Below, piece by piece: positions 26,209-34,801 of a DNA stretch of 64,000 bases. Position 1 is the stretch's first letter. Each line of letters opens with the position of its first letter. The stretch is from Tissierella sp. MB52-C2 (GTDB lineage Bacteria > Bacillota > Clostridia > Tissierellales > Tissierellaceae): NCBI RefSeq assembly GCF_030931715.1, contig NZ_CP133261.1:992001-1056000 (forward strand). The letters run 5' to 3'. The position numbers and the translations under genes were made by a program. The notes beneath the pieces are model-generated. The model saw nothing but the letters and a program-made list of their open reading frames with translations. It was not told the origin of the DNA and did not search any database.

Positions 26209-27756
26209 ATGACAAGTGCAGAGCAACGAGCGGAATTACAATCTCAAATCTGGAAAATAGCCAATGATGTCCGTGGTTCAGTAGATGGATGGGATTTTAA
26301 ACAATATGTTTTAGGAACTCTTTTTTATCGTTTCATAAGTGAGAACTTTTCTAGCTATATTGAAGCTGGAGACGAAAACATCAATTATGCAGAACTTGAT
26401 GATGATATTATAACTAAAGAAATTAAAGATGATGCCATTAAAACAAAAGGGTATTTCATATATCCGAGTCAGTTATTTACTAATATTGCAAAAAAAGCAA
26501 ATACAAATGAAAGCTTGAATACAGATTTGGCAGCCATATTTTCTGCTATTGAAAGTTCAGCAAATGGTTATCCATCTGAACTAGATATTAAAGGACTATT
26601 CACTGACTTTGATACGACAAGCAATAGACTTGGAAATACCGTAAAGGATAAAAACAGTCGTTTAGCCGCTGTAATTAAAGGCATTGAGGGACTTAATTTT
26701 GGTGAATTTGAAAATAGTCATATTGATCTTTTTGGTGATGCCTATGAGTTTTTAATTTCTAATTATGCTGCCAATGCAGGAAAATCTGGAGGTGAGTTTT
26801 TTACACCGCAGTGTGTATCTAAACTTATTGCACAGTTAGCGCTTCACAAGCAAACAACCATCAATAAAATTTATGACCCTGCAGCTGGTTCGGGTTCACT
26901 TTTGTTACAAGCAAAAAAACAGTTTGATGCTCATATTATCGAAGATGGCTTTTATGGACAGGAGATTAATCATACGACTTATAACCTTGCCCGTATGAAT
27001 ATGTTTTTGCACAATATAAACTACGATAAGTTTAATATTGCTTTAGGAAATACACTTTTAGACCCTCGATTTGGTGATGAAAAACCTTTTGATGCCATTG
27101 TATCTAATCCTCCATATTCTATAAAATGGATTGGCAGTGATGATCCAACCCTAATAAATGATGAGAGATTTGCCCCAGCAGGAGTATTAGCTCCAAAGTC
27201 AAAAGCTGATTTTGCCTTTGTGCTTCATGCCCTTAGTTATCTTTCAAGCAAAGGTCGTGCTGCTATCGTTTGTTTTCCTGGTATTTTTTACCGTGGCGGA
27301 GCAGAACAAAAAATCAGAAAGTATTTGATTGATAATAACTTTGTAGAAACAGTTATTTCATTAGCACCTAATCTTTTTTACGGGACTTCAATAGCAGTTA
27401 ATATTTTAGTACTTTCTAAGCATAAAAGCAATAATAAAACCCAGTTTATTGATGCAAGTGGCGAAGATTTTTACAAGAAAGAGAACAATAATAACATACT
27501 GACAGATAATCACATTGAGCAAATTCTAAAAATGTTTGACAGTAAAGAAGATGTTGATTATGTTGCAAAATCCGTTGAGTATGATGCAATCGTTCAAAAT
27601 GATTACAATCTGTCTGTAAGCTCTTACGTGGAAGCTAAAGACACAAGAGAAGTTATTGATATCAATGAGGTGAATGCAGAAATAAAAACGACCGTAGCAA
27701 AGATAGATAAGCTTCGAGCTGACATTGATGAGATTATTGAGGTGATTGAATCATGA
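26209..27756 (+). CDS. hsdM: Type I restriction-modification methyltransferase subunit HsdM
   Basis: A 515-residue adenine methyltransferase subunit. The N-terminal helical domain ([19 protein letters not shown]) is followed by the SAM motif [12 protein letters not shown] and the catalytic NPPY in [20 protein letters not shown] is the typical HsdM motif. It methylates adenine in the recognition sequence set by HsdS and is also part of the restriction complex. The start at 26,209 is chosen for GGAGGG just upstream; an upstream in-frame start at 26,194 would overlap that site. The stop overlaps the ATG of hsdS (ATGA), so the subunits are coupled. The operon order is hsdM-hsdS-prrC-hsdR, as in EcoprrI. 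Confidence 0.95.
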   Translation: MTSAEQRAELQSQIWKIANDVRGSVDGWDFKQYVLGTLFYRFISENFSSYIEAGDENINYAELDDDIITKEIKDDAIKTKGYFIYPSQLFTNIAKKANTNESLNTDLAAIFSAIESSANGYPSELDIKGLFTDFDTTSNRLGNTVKDKNSRLAAVIKGIEGLNFGEFENSHIDLFGDAYEFLISNYAANAGKSGGEFFTPQCVSKLIAQLALHKQTTINKIYDPAAGSGSLLLQAKKQFDAHIIEDGFYGQEINHTTYNLARMNMFLHNINYDKFNIALGNTLLDPRFGDEKPFDAIVSNPPYSIKWIGSDDPTLINDERFAPAGVLAPKSKADFAFVLHALSYLSSKGRAAIVCFPGIFYRGGAEQKIRKYLIDNNFVETVISLAPNLFYGTSIAVNILVLSKHKSNNKTQFIDASGEDFYKKENNNNILTDNHIEQILKMFDSKEDVDYVAKSVEYDAIVQNDYNLSVSSYVEAKDTREVIDINEVNAEIKTTVAKIDKLRADIDEIIEVIES

Positions 27757-28874
27757 TGAAGCCGAATTTTATGGAGAAACTACTTGATGGTGTTGAAGTT
27801 GAATGGAAGGCGTTGGGGGAAGTATCTAATGTTTTACGCGGTAGAAGATTAACTAGAAATCAACTATCTGATGCTGAGAAATTTCCTGTGTTTCATGGTG
27901 GTTTAGAGCCATTGGGTTATTACGGACAAAGTAACAGACCAGCCCACAGTGTAATGGTTATAAATGTTGGTGCTTCTGCTGGTATAGTAGGGTACAGTGC
28001 TGTAGATTTTTGGTCTTCAGATGGATGCTTTTGTATTCAACATTCGGATTTATTAAATAATAAATTTATATATTACTTTTTAATTGGTCAGCAACATTTA
28101 TTGCGTTCGAAGGTACGTGTTGCTGGTATTCCAACTCTAGATGCGATAGTTGTGGAAAAACTCCAAATCCCAATCCCACCTCTAAAAGTACAAGAAGAAA
28201 TCGTCCGTATTTTGGACGCTTTCACGAAGCTTACAGCAGAGCTTACAGCAGAGCTTACAGCTCGTAAAAAGCAATATGAGTATTATCGTGATAAGTTGTT
28301 GACTTTTGAAGAGGGCGAAGTTGAGTGGAAGGCGTTGGGGGGGCTTGCCGAGAATCTTGACTCAATGCGTAAACCGGTTACTAGTGGTGTAAGAGAGTTT
28401 GGAGATATTCCATATTATGGTGCATCTGGTATTGTTGATTATGTAAAAGATTATATTTTTGAAGGAGATTTTTTACTTATTTCGGAAGATGGTGCAAATC
28501 TACTTGCTAGAAATACACCAATTGCATTTAGTGCCAGTGGGAGGATATGGGTAAACAATCATGCTCATGTACTTAAATTTAAGACTTATGAAGAACGTAG
28601 ATTTGTTGAATTTTATTTAAATTATATTGATTTAACTCCCTATATATCGGGGGCCGCTCAACCCAAATTAAATCAGAAAAATTTGAATAGCATCATGGTT
28701 CCAAATCCATTGCCTTTACAAAAAAAGCGTATAGTATCTATTTTAGATAAATTCGACGCCTTGACATCCTCAATTACCGAAGGTTTACCTTGTGAAATAG
28801 AATTGCGTCAAAAACAATACGAGTATTATCGTAATATGCTTCTTAGCTTTCCAAAAAAGGAGGTAGAGGATTAA
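27753..28874 (+). CDS. hsdS: Type I restriction specificity subunit HsdS, with TAEL repeats
   Basis: A 373-residue subunit with two target recognition domains, each introduced by EWKALG (near residues 16 and 191) and closed by a conserved helix ([13 protein letters not shown] and [13 protein letters not shown]). The central helix contains two TAEL repeats, encoded by 12-bp direct repeats at 28,230-28,253 plus a partial third. In EcoR124-type enzymes, two versus three TAEL units change the spacer length of the DNA target. This subunit therefore belongs to the type IC group. There are two adjacent ATG codons at 27,753 and 27,756. The recognition sequence cannot be read from the protein. Confidence 0.92.
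   Translation: MMKPNFMEKLLDGVEVEWKALGEVSNVLRGRRLTRNQLSDAEKFPVFHGGLEPLGYYGQSNRPAHSVMVINVGASAGIVGYSAVDFWSSDGCFCIQHSDLLNNKFIYYFLIGQQHLLRSKVRVAGIPTLDAIVVEKLQIPIPPLKVQEEIVRILDAFTKLTAELTAELTARKKQYEYYRDKLLTFEEGEVEWKALGGLAENLDSMRKPVTSGVREFGDIPYYGASGIVDYVKDYIFEGDFLLISEDGANLLARNTPIAFSASGRIWVNNHAHVLKFKTYEERRFVEFYLNYIDLTPYISGAAQPKLNQKNLNSIMVPNPLPLQKKRIVSILDKFDALTSSITEGLPCEIELRQKQYEYYRNMLLSFPKKEVED
28230..28265 (+). repeat. 12-bp direct repeats encoding TAEL units in HsdS
   Basis: CTTACAGCAGAG occurs at 28,230-28,241 and again at 28,242-28,253, then CTTACAGCTCGT at 28,254-28,265. The copies encode the LTAE register of the central helix. Slippage by one unit keeps the frame and would lengthen or shorten the helix by four residues. 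Confidence 0.85.
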
Positions 28875-28875
28875 G

Positions 28876-30039
28876 ATGGGTGTTTCATTAACTGATATTG
28901 CAAAGCAGTTAAAAGATAATGATAAAAAGGTTCAACTAATTTATGCCTTTAATGGAACTGGTAAAACAAGACTTTCACGGGAATTCAAATTATTAGTGGA
29001 ACCGAAAGTAGATGGTGAAATGGAGTTAGTGGAATCAGAAGTAGTTAGTAAAAAAATCCTTTATTATAATGCTTTTACGGAAGATTTATTCTATTGGGAT
29101 AATGACTTAGAAAATGATACTGAACCAAAACTTAAGATTCACCCTAACTCATTTACAAGATGGATTTTTGAAGAGCAAGGACAAGATAGAAATATTATTT
29201 CTCATTTTCAACATTATACTGATGAGAAATTAACTCCACATTTTAATGAAGAATATGCTATTATAGATAAAAATGGGGAGAATATATCGGTTGGAGCGTT
29301 TACAGAAGTAACATTTTCATATGAACGTGGTAATGATGAGCGTTCAAATAATATTAAAATTTCAAAAGGAGAAGAAAGTAACTTCGTATGGTGCGTTTTC
29401 TATTCTCTACTTGAACAAGTTATTGATGTTTTAAATGTAGCTGAACCAAGTGGTAGAGAAACAAATCAATTTGACCAGATGAAATATATATTTATTGATG
29501 ACCCTGTAACTTCATTAGATGATAACCATTTGATGCAGTTAGCTGTAGACTTGGCTCAATTGATCAAAAAAAATGATTTTGAATCTGGACTAAAGTTTAT
29601 TATTACAACACACAATCCTATCTTTTATAATGTGCTCCATAATGAGTTGAAATCTAAGACTTGCTATATGCTAGGACGGCAAGAAGACGGTACTTTTGAA
29701 CTGCAAGAAAAAAGAGGAGATTCAAATAAGAGCTTTTCTTATCATTTGCATTTGAAGAAGACTATAGAGGAAGCAATTGAGAATAATCAAGTAGAAAGAT
29801 ATCATTTCACTCTTTTAAGAAATCTATATGAAAAAACAGCTAGTTTTCTTGGATTTCCAAAATGGTCAGAATTATTACCTGGCAACAAAGAAAGTTATTA
29901 TAATCGTATTATTCAATTTACAAGTCATTCTACACTCTCAGATGAAAGTGTAGCAGAACCATCTCCCCAAGAAAAGCAAACTGTTAGGCTATTACTTGAA
30001 CATTTGATAAGCAACTATAGCTTTTGGAAGGAGGCATAA
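28876..30039 (+). CDS. prrC: PrrC-type anticodon nuclease within the type I restriction operon
   Basis: A 387-residue protein between hsdS and hsdR, the position of prrC in EcoprrI. The ATPase half has Walker A FNGTGKT (G27-T31), an ABC-like signature ISKGEESNF and Walker [14 protein letters not shown]. The C-terminal nuclease half has R315 and E319 in [14 protein letters not shown] and H351 in FTSHSTLS. This spacing (R, +4 E, +36 H) equals the R320/E324/H356 triad reported for E. coli Prr[15 protein letters not shown] is the region tied to tRNA-Lys recognition. PrrC is held silent by the Hsd complex and cuts the tRNA-Lys anticodon when phage disables restriction. The gene starts 1 base after hsdS and has AAGGAGG upstream. 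Confidence is high. Confidence 0.9.
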   Translation: MGVSLTDIAKQLKDNDKKVQLIYAFNGTGKTRLSREFKLLVEPKVDGEMELVESEVVSKKILYYNAFTEDLFYWDNDLENDTEPKLKIHPNSFTRWIFEEQGQDRNIISHFQHYTDEKLTPHFNEEYAIIDKNGENISVGAFTEVTFSYERGNDERSNNIKISKGEESNFVWCVFYSLLEQVIDVLNVAEPSGRETNQFDQMKYIFIDDPVTSLDDNHLMQLAVDLAQLIKKNDFESGLKFIITTHNPIFYNVLHNELKSKTCYMLGRQEDGTFELQEKRGDSNKSFSYHLHLKKTIEEAIENNQVERYHFTLLRNLYEKTASFLGFPKWSELLPGNKESYYNRIIQFTSHSTLSDESVAEPSPQEKQTVRLLLEHLISNYSFWKEA

Positions 30040-30041
30040 AG

Positions 30042-33000
30042 ATGAGTGATTACAAAACCATTGCCGAATCAAAAAAATTTATAGTTTTAGATAAATATGA
30101 CAAATGTTTTCAGGTGTGTGAGGGCTATCAAAGTGAATACAGTTTAGAGCGGGAGTTTATCAGTGATTTAGTCAATCAAGGCTATGAACATCTGCCTAAT
30201 TTAACAACTCCTGAAAAAATGTTTGCTAATGTTCGTGTAGAGTTGCAAAATCTTAATCATGTAAAATTTTCAGAAGCTGAATGGATTAGGTTTTGTGAAG
30301 AGTTTTTAGATAAACCTAGTGACAATTATATTGATAAAACTCGTAAAATTCATAATGATTATATTTATGACTTTGTCTTTGATGATGGGCATATTCAAAA
30401 TATTTACCTGGTAGATAAAAATAATTTTGCCAATAATAAAGTGCAGGTAATTTCCCAATTTGAACAGAAAGGTACTCAAGCCAATAGATATGATGTTACC
30501 ATTTTAGTTAATGGCTTGCCCTTAGTACAAGTGGAGCTTAAAAAGCGTGGGATTGCTATTCGTGAAGCCTTTAATCAGGTTCATCGGTATAGTAAGGAAA
30601 GTTTTAATTCTGAAAACTCTTTGTTTAAATATTTACAGATTTTCGTGATTTCTAATGGCACAGATAGCAGGTATTTTGCTAATACAACGAGACGAGATAA
30701 GAATAGTTTTGATTTTACTATGAATTGGGCAAGATCAGATAATAGCCTGATTAAAGATTTGAAAGATTTTACAGCGACTTTTTTTCAGAAAAATACTTTG
30801 TTGAATGTACTGCTAAAATATTCTGTTTTTGATGTGAGTGACAATCTTCTGATTATGCGTCCTTATCAAATTGCTGCTACAGAAAGAATTCTATGGAAAA
30901 TCAAAAGTTCCTATGTATCCAAAAACTGGAGCACCACTGAAAGCGGAGGATATATTTGGCATACAACAGGTTCAGGAAAAACCCTGACAAGTTTTAAAGC
31001 AGCACGTTTGGCGACTGAACTGGATTTTATTGATAAAGTATTTTTTGTTGTAGATAGGAAAGATCTAGACTATCAGACGATGAAAGAGTATCAACGTTTT
31101 TCTCCGGATAGTGTTAATGGTTCAGAGAGTACCGCAGGGTTAAAGCGTAACATTGAAAAAGATGATAATAAAATTATTGTTACGACTATTCAAAAGCTTA
31201 ATAATTTAATTAAGAGTGAAACAGAATTGCCTATATATAATAAACAAGTGGTATTCATTTTTGATGAAGCTCACCGCTCGCAATTTGGCGAAGCTCAAAA
31301 AAATATTAAAAAGAAATTTAAGAAGTTCTATCAATTTGGATTTACAGGTACGCCTATTTTCCCAGAAAATGCTTTGGGTTCTGAAACTACTGCCAGTGTC
31401 TTTGGTCGAGAGTTGCACTCTTATGTAATTACTGATGCCATTAGAGATGAAAAAGTTTTAAAATTCAAAGTAGATTATAACGATGTACGTCCCAAATTCA
31501 AAAATATTGAAACAGAACAGGAGGAGGAAAAGCTATCGGCAGCAGAAAATAAAGAAGCTTTGCTACATCCTGAGCGAGTTAAAGAAATCTCTCAATATAT
31601 TCTTGATAATTTTAGAATAAAAACGCATCGCCTAAATACGAATGGAAAAGGATTTAATGCTATGTTTGCTGTTAGTAGTGTTGATGCAGCCAAATTCTAT
31701 TATGAAGCGTTAAATAACTTACAAAAAGAAAGTGATAAGCCTCTTAAGATTGCTACAATATTTTCCTTTGCTGCTAATGAAGAGCAAAATGCTATAGGTG
31801 AAATTCAGGATGAAACTTTTGAACCATCAGCAATGGATAGTAGTGCAAAAGAGTTTTTAAGTTTGGCTATTAAAGATTATAATGCCATGTTTAAAACCAA
31901 TTATGGTGTAGAAAGCAATGAATTTCAAAATTATTATCGTGATCTTGCTAAACGAGTGAAGAATAAAGAAATCGATTTATTGATTGTAGTAGGAATGTTT
32001 TTGACAGGTTTCGATGCACCTACATTGAATACTTTATTTGTTGATAAAAATCTTAGATATCATGGTTTAATACAGGCTTTTTCAAGAACAAATCGTATTT
32101 ACGATTCTACTAAAAACTTTGGAAATATTGTTACTTTTAGAGACTTAGAACAAGCAACTATAGACGCAATTACTCTTTTTGGAGATAAAAATACTAAAAA
32201 TGTAGTGTTGGAAAAAAGCTACAAAGAATATATGGAAGGATTCACTGATGTGGCAACTGGTGAAGCCCGCCGTGGATATGTAGATGTAGTCAAAGAATTA
32301 CAAGAACATTTTTCTAGTACGGATGATATTGTTACTGAAAAAGATAAAAAAGAGTTTGTTAAACTCTTTGGTGAATATTTGCGTATTGAAAATATCCTTC
32401 AGAATTACGATGAATTTTCAGCTTTAAGAGCTTTACAAACAATAGATATTACTGACTCTAAGACTTTAGAAAAATTTAAATCAACTTATTATGTAAGTGA
32501 TGAAGAGATAGCTACTATGCAAGAGATTAAAGTGCCTGAGGAAAGAACTATTCAAGACTATCGTTCTGCATATAACGATATTCGCGATTGGCTACGTCGT
32601 GAAAAAGCTGGAAATGAAAAAGAAAATTCCTCTATTGATTGGGATGATGTTGTCTTTGAAGTAGATCTTTTAAAATCACAAGAGATAAATTTAGATTACA
32701 TTCTTGAACTTATTTTTGAAAAAAATAAAAAAGTAAAGAGTAAAGAATTGTTGATTGAAGAAGTACGTCGTATAATTCGATCTAGTGTGGGGAACCGTGC
32801 AAAAGAAAGCTTAGTAGTTGATTTTATTCATCAAGCAGATTTAGACGAGATTCAAGATAAAGCAAGTATTATTGAGGCCTTCTTTTTATTTGCACAAGCG
32901 GAGCAAAAACGGGAAGCGGAAGAATTGATCAATGCTGAAAAACTAAATGAAGAGTCTGCAAAAAGGTATATTTTGAATTCGTTAAAAAGAGAATATGTCA

Positions 33001-33140
33001 GTGAAAATGGAACGGACCTTAATGAAATTCTTCCTAAAATGAGTCCGCTTAATCCTCAATATTTAGCAAAAAAGCAGAGCGTTTTTCAGAAGATTTCTGC
33101 TTTTGTAGATAAATTTAAAGGTGTGGGTGGAAAGATTTAA
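30042..33140 (+). CDS. hsdR: Type I restriction enzyme motor and nuclease subunit HsdR
   Basis: A 1032-residue subunit. The N-terminal nuclease domain has YDVTILVNG then VQVELKKRG, giving the D...ExK motif of PD-(D/E)XK nucleases. The helicase part has Walker [10 protein letters not shown] and the DEAH box FIFDEAHRS, followed by FTGTPIF and later QAFSRTNR motifs. HsdR translocates DNA and cuts at a distance when unmethylated sites are bound by HsdM2S. The start at 30,042 follows GGAGG and lies 2 bases after prrC; an in-frame upstream start would overlap prrC. The length is typical for EcoR124-type HsdR (about 1038). No defect is seen. Confidence 0.95.
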   Translation: MSDYKTIAESKKFIVLDKYDKCFQVCEGYQSEYSLEREFISDLVNQGYEHLPNLTTPEKMFANVRVELQNLNHVKFSEAEWIRFCEEFLDKPSDNYIDKTRKIHNDYIYDFVFDDGHIQNIYLVDKNNFANNKVQVISQFEQKGTQANRYDVTILVNGLPLVQVELKKRGIAIREAFNQVHRYSKESFNSENSLFKYLQIFVISNGTDSRYFANTTRRDKNSFDFTMNWARSDNSLIKDLKDFTATFFQKNTLLNVLLKYSVFDVSDNLLIMRPYQIAATERILWKIKSSYVSKNWSTTESGGYIWHTTGSGKTLTSFKAARLATELDFIDKVFFVVDRKDLDYQTMKEYQRFSPDSVNGSESTAGLKRNIEKDDNKIIVTTIQKLNNLIKSETELPIYNKQVVFIFDEAHRSQFGEAQKNIKKKFKKFYQFGFTGTPIFPENALGSETTASVFGRELHSYVITDAIRDEKVLKFKVDYNDVRPKFKNIETEQEEEKLSAAENKEALLHPERVKEISQYILDNFRIKTHRLNTNGKGFNAMFAVSSVDAAKFYYEALNNLQKESDKPLKIATIFSFAANEEQNAIGEIQDETFEPSAMDSSAKEFLSLAIKDYNAMFKTNYGVESNEFQNYYRDLAKRVKNKEIDLLIVVGMFLTGFDAPTLNTLFVDKNLRYHGLIQAFSRTNRIYDSTKNFGNIVTFRDLEQATIDAITLFGDKNTKNVVLEKSYKEYMEGFTDVATGEARRGYVDVVKELQEHFSSTDDIVTEKDKKEFVKLFGEYLRIENILQNYDEFSALRALQTIDITDSKTLEKFKSTYYVSDEEIATMQEIKVPEERTIQDYRSAYNDIRDWLRREKAGNEKENSSIDWDDVVFEVDLLKSQEINLDYILELIFEKNKKVKSKELLIEEVRRIIRSSVGNRAKESLVVDFIHQADLDEIQDKASIIEAFFLFAQAEQKREAEELINAEKLNEESAKRYILNSLKREYVSENGTDLNEILPKMSPLNPQYLAKKQSVFQKISAFVDKFKGVGGKI

Positions 33141-33172
33141 TAATATTAAAATATAAAGGATAATGTGGATAA

Positions 33173-33394
33173 ATGGCAGAATTTAAATATGAAGTAACTC
33201 AAAAACATGGTAAATTGTCAGAATCTTCAAAGGGTTGGACAACGGAACTTAGGAGTATAAGTTGGAACGAAAAAGAAGCTAAGTACGATCTTCGAGAATG
33301 GGCGCCTAATGGCGAGAAAATGGGAAAAGGCATTACCTTGTCAACAGAAGAATTAGTTAAGCTAAAAGAATTTTTAAATAATATGGAAATATAG
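33173..33394 (+). CDS. YdbC/PC4-like small ssDNA-binding-type protein
   Basis: A 73-residue protein matching the YdbC family (PC4 or p15-like fold): FKYEVTQKHGKLSESSKGW, then ELRSISWNEKEAKYDLREW and GITLSTEELVKLKEFL. Family members form dimers related to eukaryotic PC4 and bind single-stranded DNA. It follows hsdR by 32 bases and ends at a strong terminator, so it may be co-transcribed with the restriction genes. Its role in the operon is unknown. AAAGGAT precedes the start. Confidence 0.8.
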   Translation: MAEFKYEVTQKHGKLSESSKGWTTELRSISWNEKEAKYDLREWAPNGEKMGKGITLSTEELVKLKEFLNNMEI

Positions 33395-33416
33395 CGGCTA
33401 ATTAGCATCAAGGATA

Positions 33417-33455
33417 GGCACTCAAATAAATTTGTTTTATTTGAGTGCCTTTTTG
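33417..33455 (+). terminator. Rho-independent terminator ending the hsd operon
   Basis: GGCACTCAAATAAA at 33,417-33,430 and TTTATTTGAGTGCC at 33,436-33,449 form a 14-bp perfect stem followed by TTTTT. Confidence 0.88.
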
Positions 33456-33546
33456 AAGATGTATTTTGGTTGAAGTTTTTGTTATACTTTTAAGCTAATT
33501 AACAATCTGGAGCTGACAGAGCATTATGGAAAGTGAGGTGAGGTAG

Positions 33547-33675
33547 ATGATGCAAAGGCATATGCCGCTTGGCTATAAGATAGTAGATGGAAAAGTAATA
33601 GTTGATGAAGAAAAGGCAGCTGTGCCTAAAAAGATATTTGAGGAGTACCATAAAGGATGTACTTCGGCTGGGTAA
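33547..33675 (+). pseudogene. Fragment of a serine recombinase
   Basis: The frame reads MPLGYKIVDGKVIVDEEKAA then VPKKIFEEYHKGC and stops. GYKxVDGKxxIDEEKAxxVKKIFEEY is the beginning of the recombinase domain of large serine recombinases, seen also in the intact gene at 49,187 (GYDYDKEEKKLIINEEEAK). Only about 40 residues remain, and they lie some 250 bases before att-like unit 5. This is probably the remnant of that element's own integrase. Confidence 0.65.
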
Positions 33676-33679
33676 CAAC

Positions 33680-33790
33680 ATGAAAACATCAATGCAAATT
33701 GTAATAGATAAAGCCTTCAAATATAATAATTCTTTTGAGGGTTTTATTCATTACAATTTTGATACAAAAAGTATTAGAATTTATTTGTAA
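33680..33790 (+). pseudogene. Relic frame shared with 44.5 kb (FEGFIHYNFDT)
   Basis: A 36-codon fragment, MKTSMQIVIDKAFKYNN then SFEGFIHYNFDTKSIRIYL. Nearly the same ending, FEGFVAYNFDTNGIIKMY, is encoded near 44,520-44,577, and the start of the motif (AACAAAGCCTTCAAA) also occurs at 40,532-40,548, where the IS3 element now interrupts it. Both copies lie 100 to 170 bases before an att-like unit, so they are leftovers of a gene at the right end of one element family. The protein family is not recognised. Confidence 0.45.
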
Positions 33791-33869
33791 AAGGCAAGAG
33801 TCTAAATTACCAAAATGAGACTACATAATGCAGATGTAACTTTAGTAGTGAATTTTTCAGAAATATACT

Positions 33870-34020
33870 CTGCCACCAAGGGCATATCAGATACATACGA
33901 CATCATTATTGTACTCTCAAGGCATTGTGAGGTAGTTGTTAAGCTAGAAAAGAATGAAACTGAGTAATATCAATAGTTAGAGCCATTGAGTGTGTAGATG
34001 ACATTCAATGGTTTTTGTTT
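33870..34020 (+). repeat. att-like unit 5, with a full second copy of the rlmD 3' end and terminator
   Basis: The element end (TGCCACCAAGGG..., then ACATCATTATTGTACTCTC) leads into AAGGCATTGTGAG. From 33,923 the frame reads HCEVVVKLEKNETE and stops at 33,967. From 33,932 to about 34,015 the DNA follows the native rlmD end and downstream sequence closely, including TAATATCAATAG and the terminator CCATTGAGTGTGT... ACATTCAATGG. The 17 kb between 16.7 and 33.9 kb is thus flanked by direct copies. Confidence 0.85.
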
Positions 34021-34801
34021 GTGGGAATATGTCTACTTGATTTTCTAATCATTAAATAATCATAACAATCATTATATTTGTCAAATTATAGAATTATTAG
34101 TTGAGAAATGCTGGAAGATGCTATAGAATTAAGGTAATATTACAAACACGCGGATCAAAAAAATCTTTAAGAAATTTAATATACTTTAATTTTAAGAATA
34201 TTTGAAGCTATAGACTGTATTAGCAATTTCAGCATATTAAATTTGTCGCATAAATAATTTAGCCTAAGAGTCTACTAACTTGTTCAAAGTATTAGAAGGT
34301 ATATTTATTTCATTATGAAGCGCTAGATAGATTCTGAAATTGTCCAAGCATGAAATTCTAACCCATGCTGGCAAGATTAGTGCTAAGGCAGCTGAACTTA
34401 AGGCAAAGACAGAGTATAAGAAATATAAGGAGTTACATTTATATGATGTTTCCAAGGCAGAAAAAAATTATATCAAGGCCTTGGAAGATATGGAAGTGAA
34501 GTTATTAGGTGAAGGAGATAAAAAATAAGGATGTATTATATCTACAATGGGAAGTTCCGTAAAATGAAGAAGCAGTAATAGTACCTATTTTGGAATTTCA
34601 GTCCTGTACTGGTCCTGAGTGTGATTAAAAAGGTTCTTTGACTATGATAAAGAGCAAGACCCCTATGAAGATAAAATTTGAATAAAAGAAGTGTATTGGT
34701 AACACAATACGTAGCTTTTATTGGTTGCTGAATCTGCAACTGTTGGTGGTGAATGTGATAAAATCAAACATTTATTAAAATGAATTTGGGAGAGGTGGAC
34801 T
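34021..34801. other. Decayed stretch before the DUF4062-like gene
   Basis: Only the RhuM fragment (listed separately) was recognised. Other short frames have no family. GGGAGAGGTGG at 34,789-34,799 is the ribosome binding site of the next gene. Confidence 0.4.
34340..34528 (+). pseudogene. C-terminal fragment of a RhuM-family protein
   Basis: The frame reads LSKHEILTHAGKISAKAAEL then KAKTEYKKYKELHLYDVS. The segment ILxHAGKIS followed by an A...Y.KY helix is the usual C-terminus of RhuM-family proteins found near restriction and toxin genes. The N-terminal domain is absent and no good start exists, so this is a remnant. Its presence suggests an older defence module here. Confidence 0.6.
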
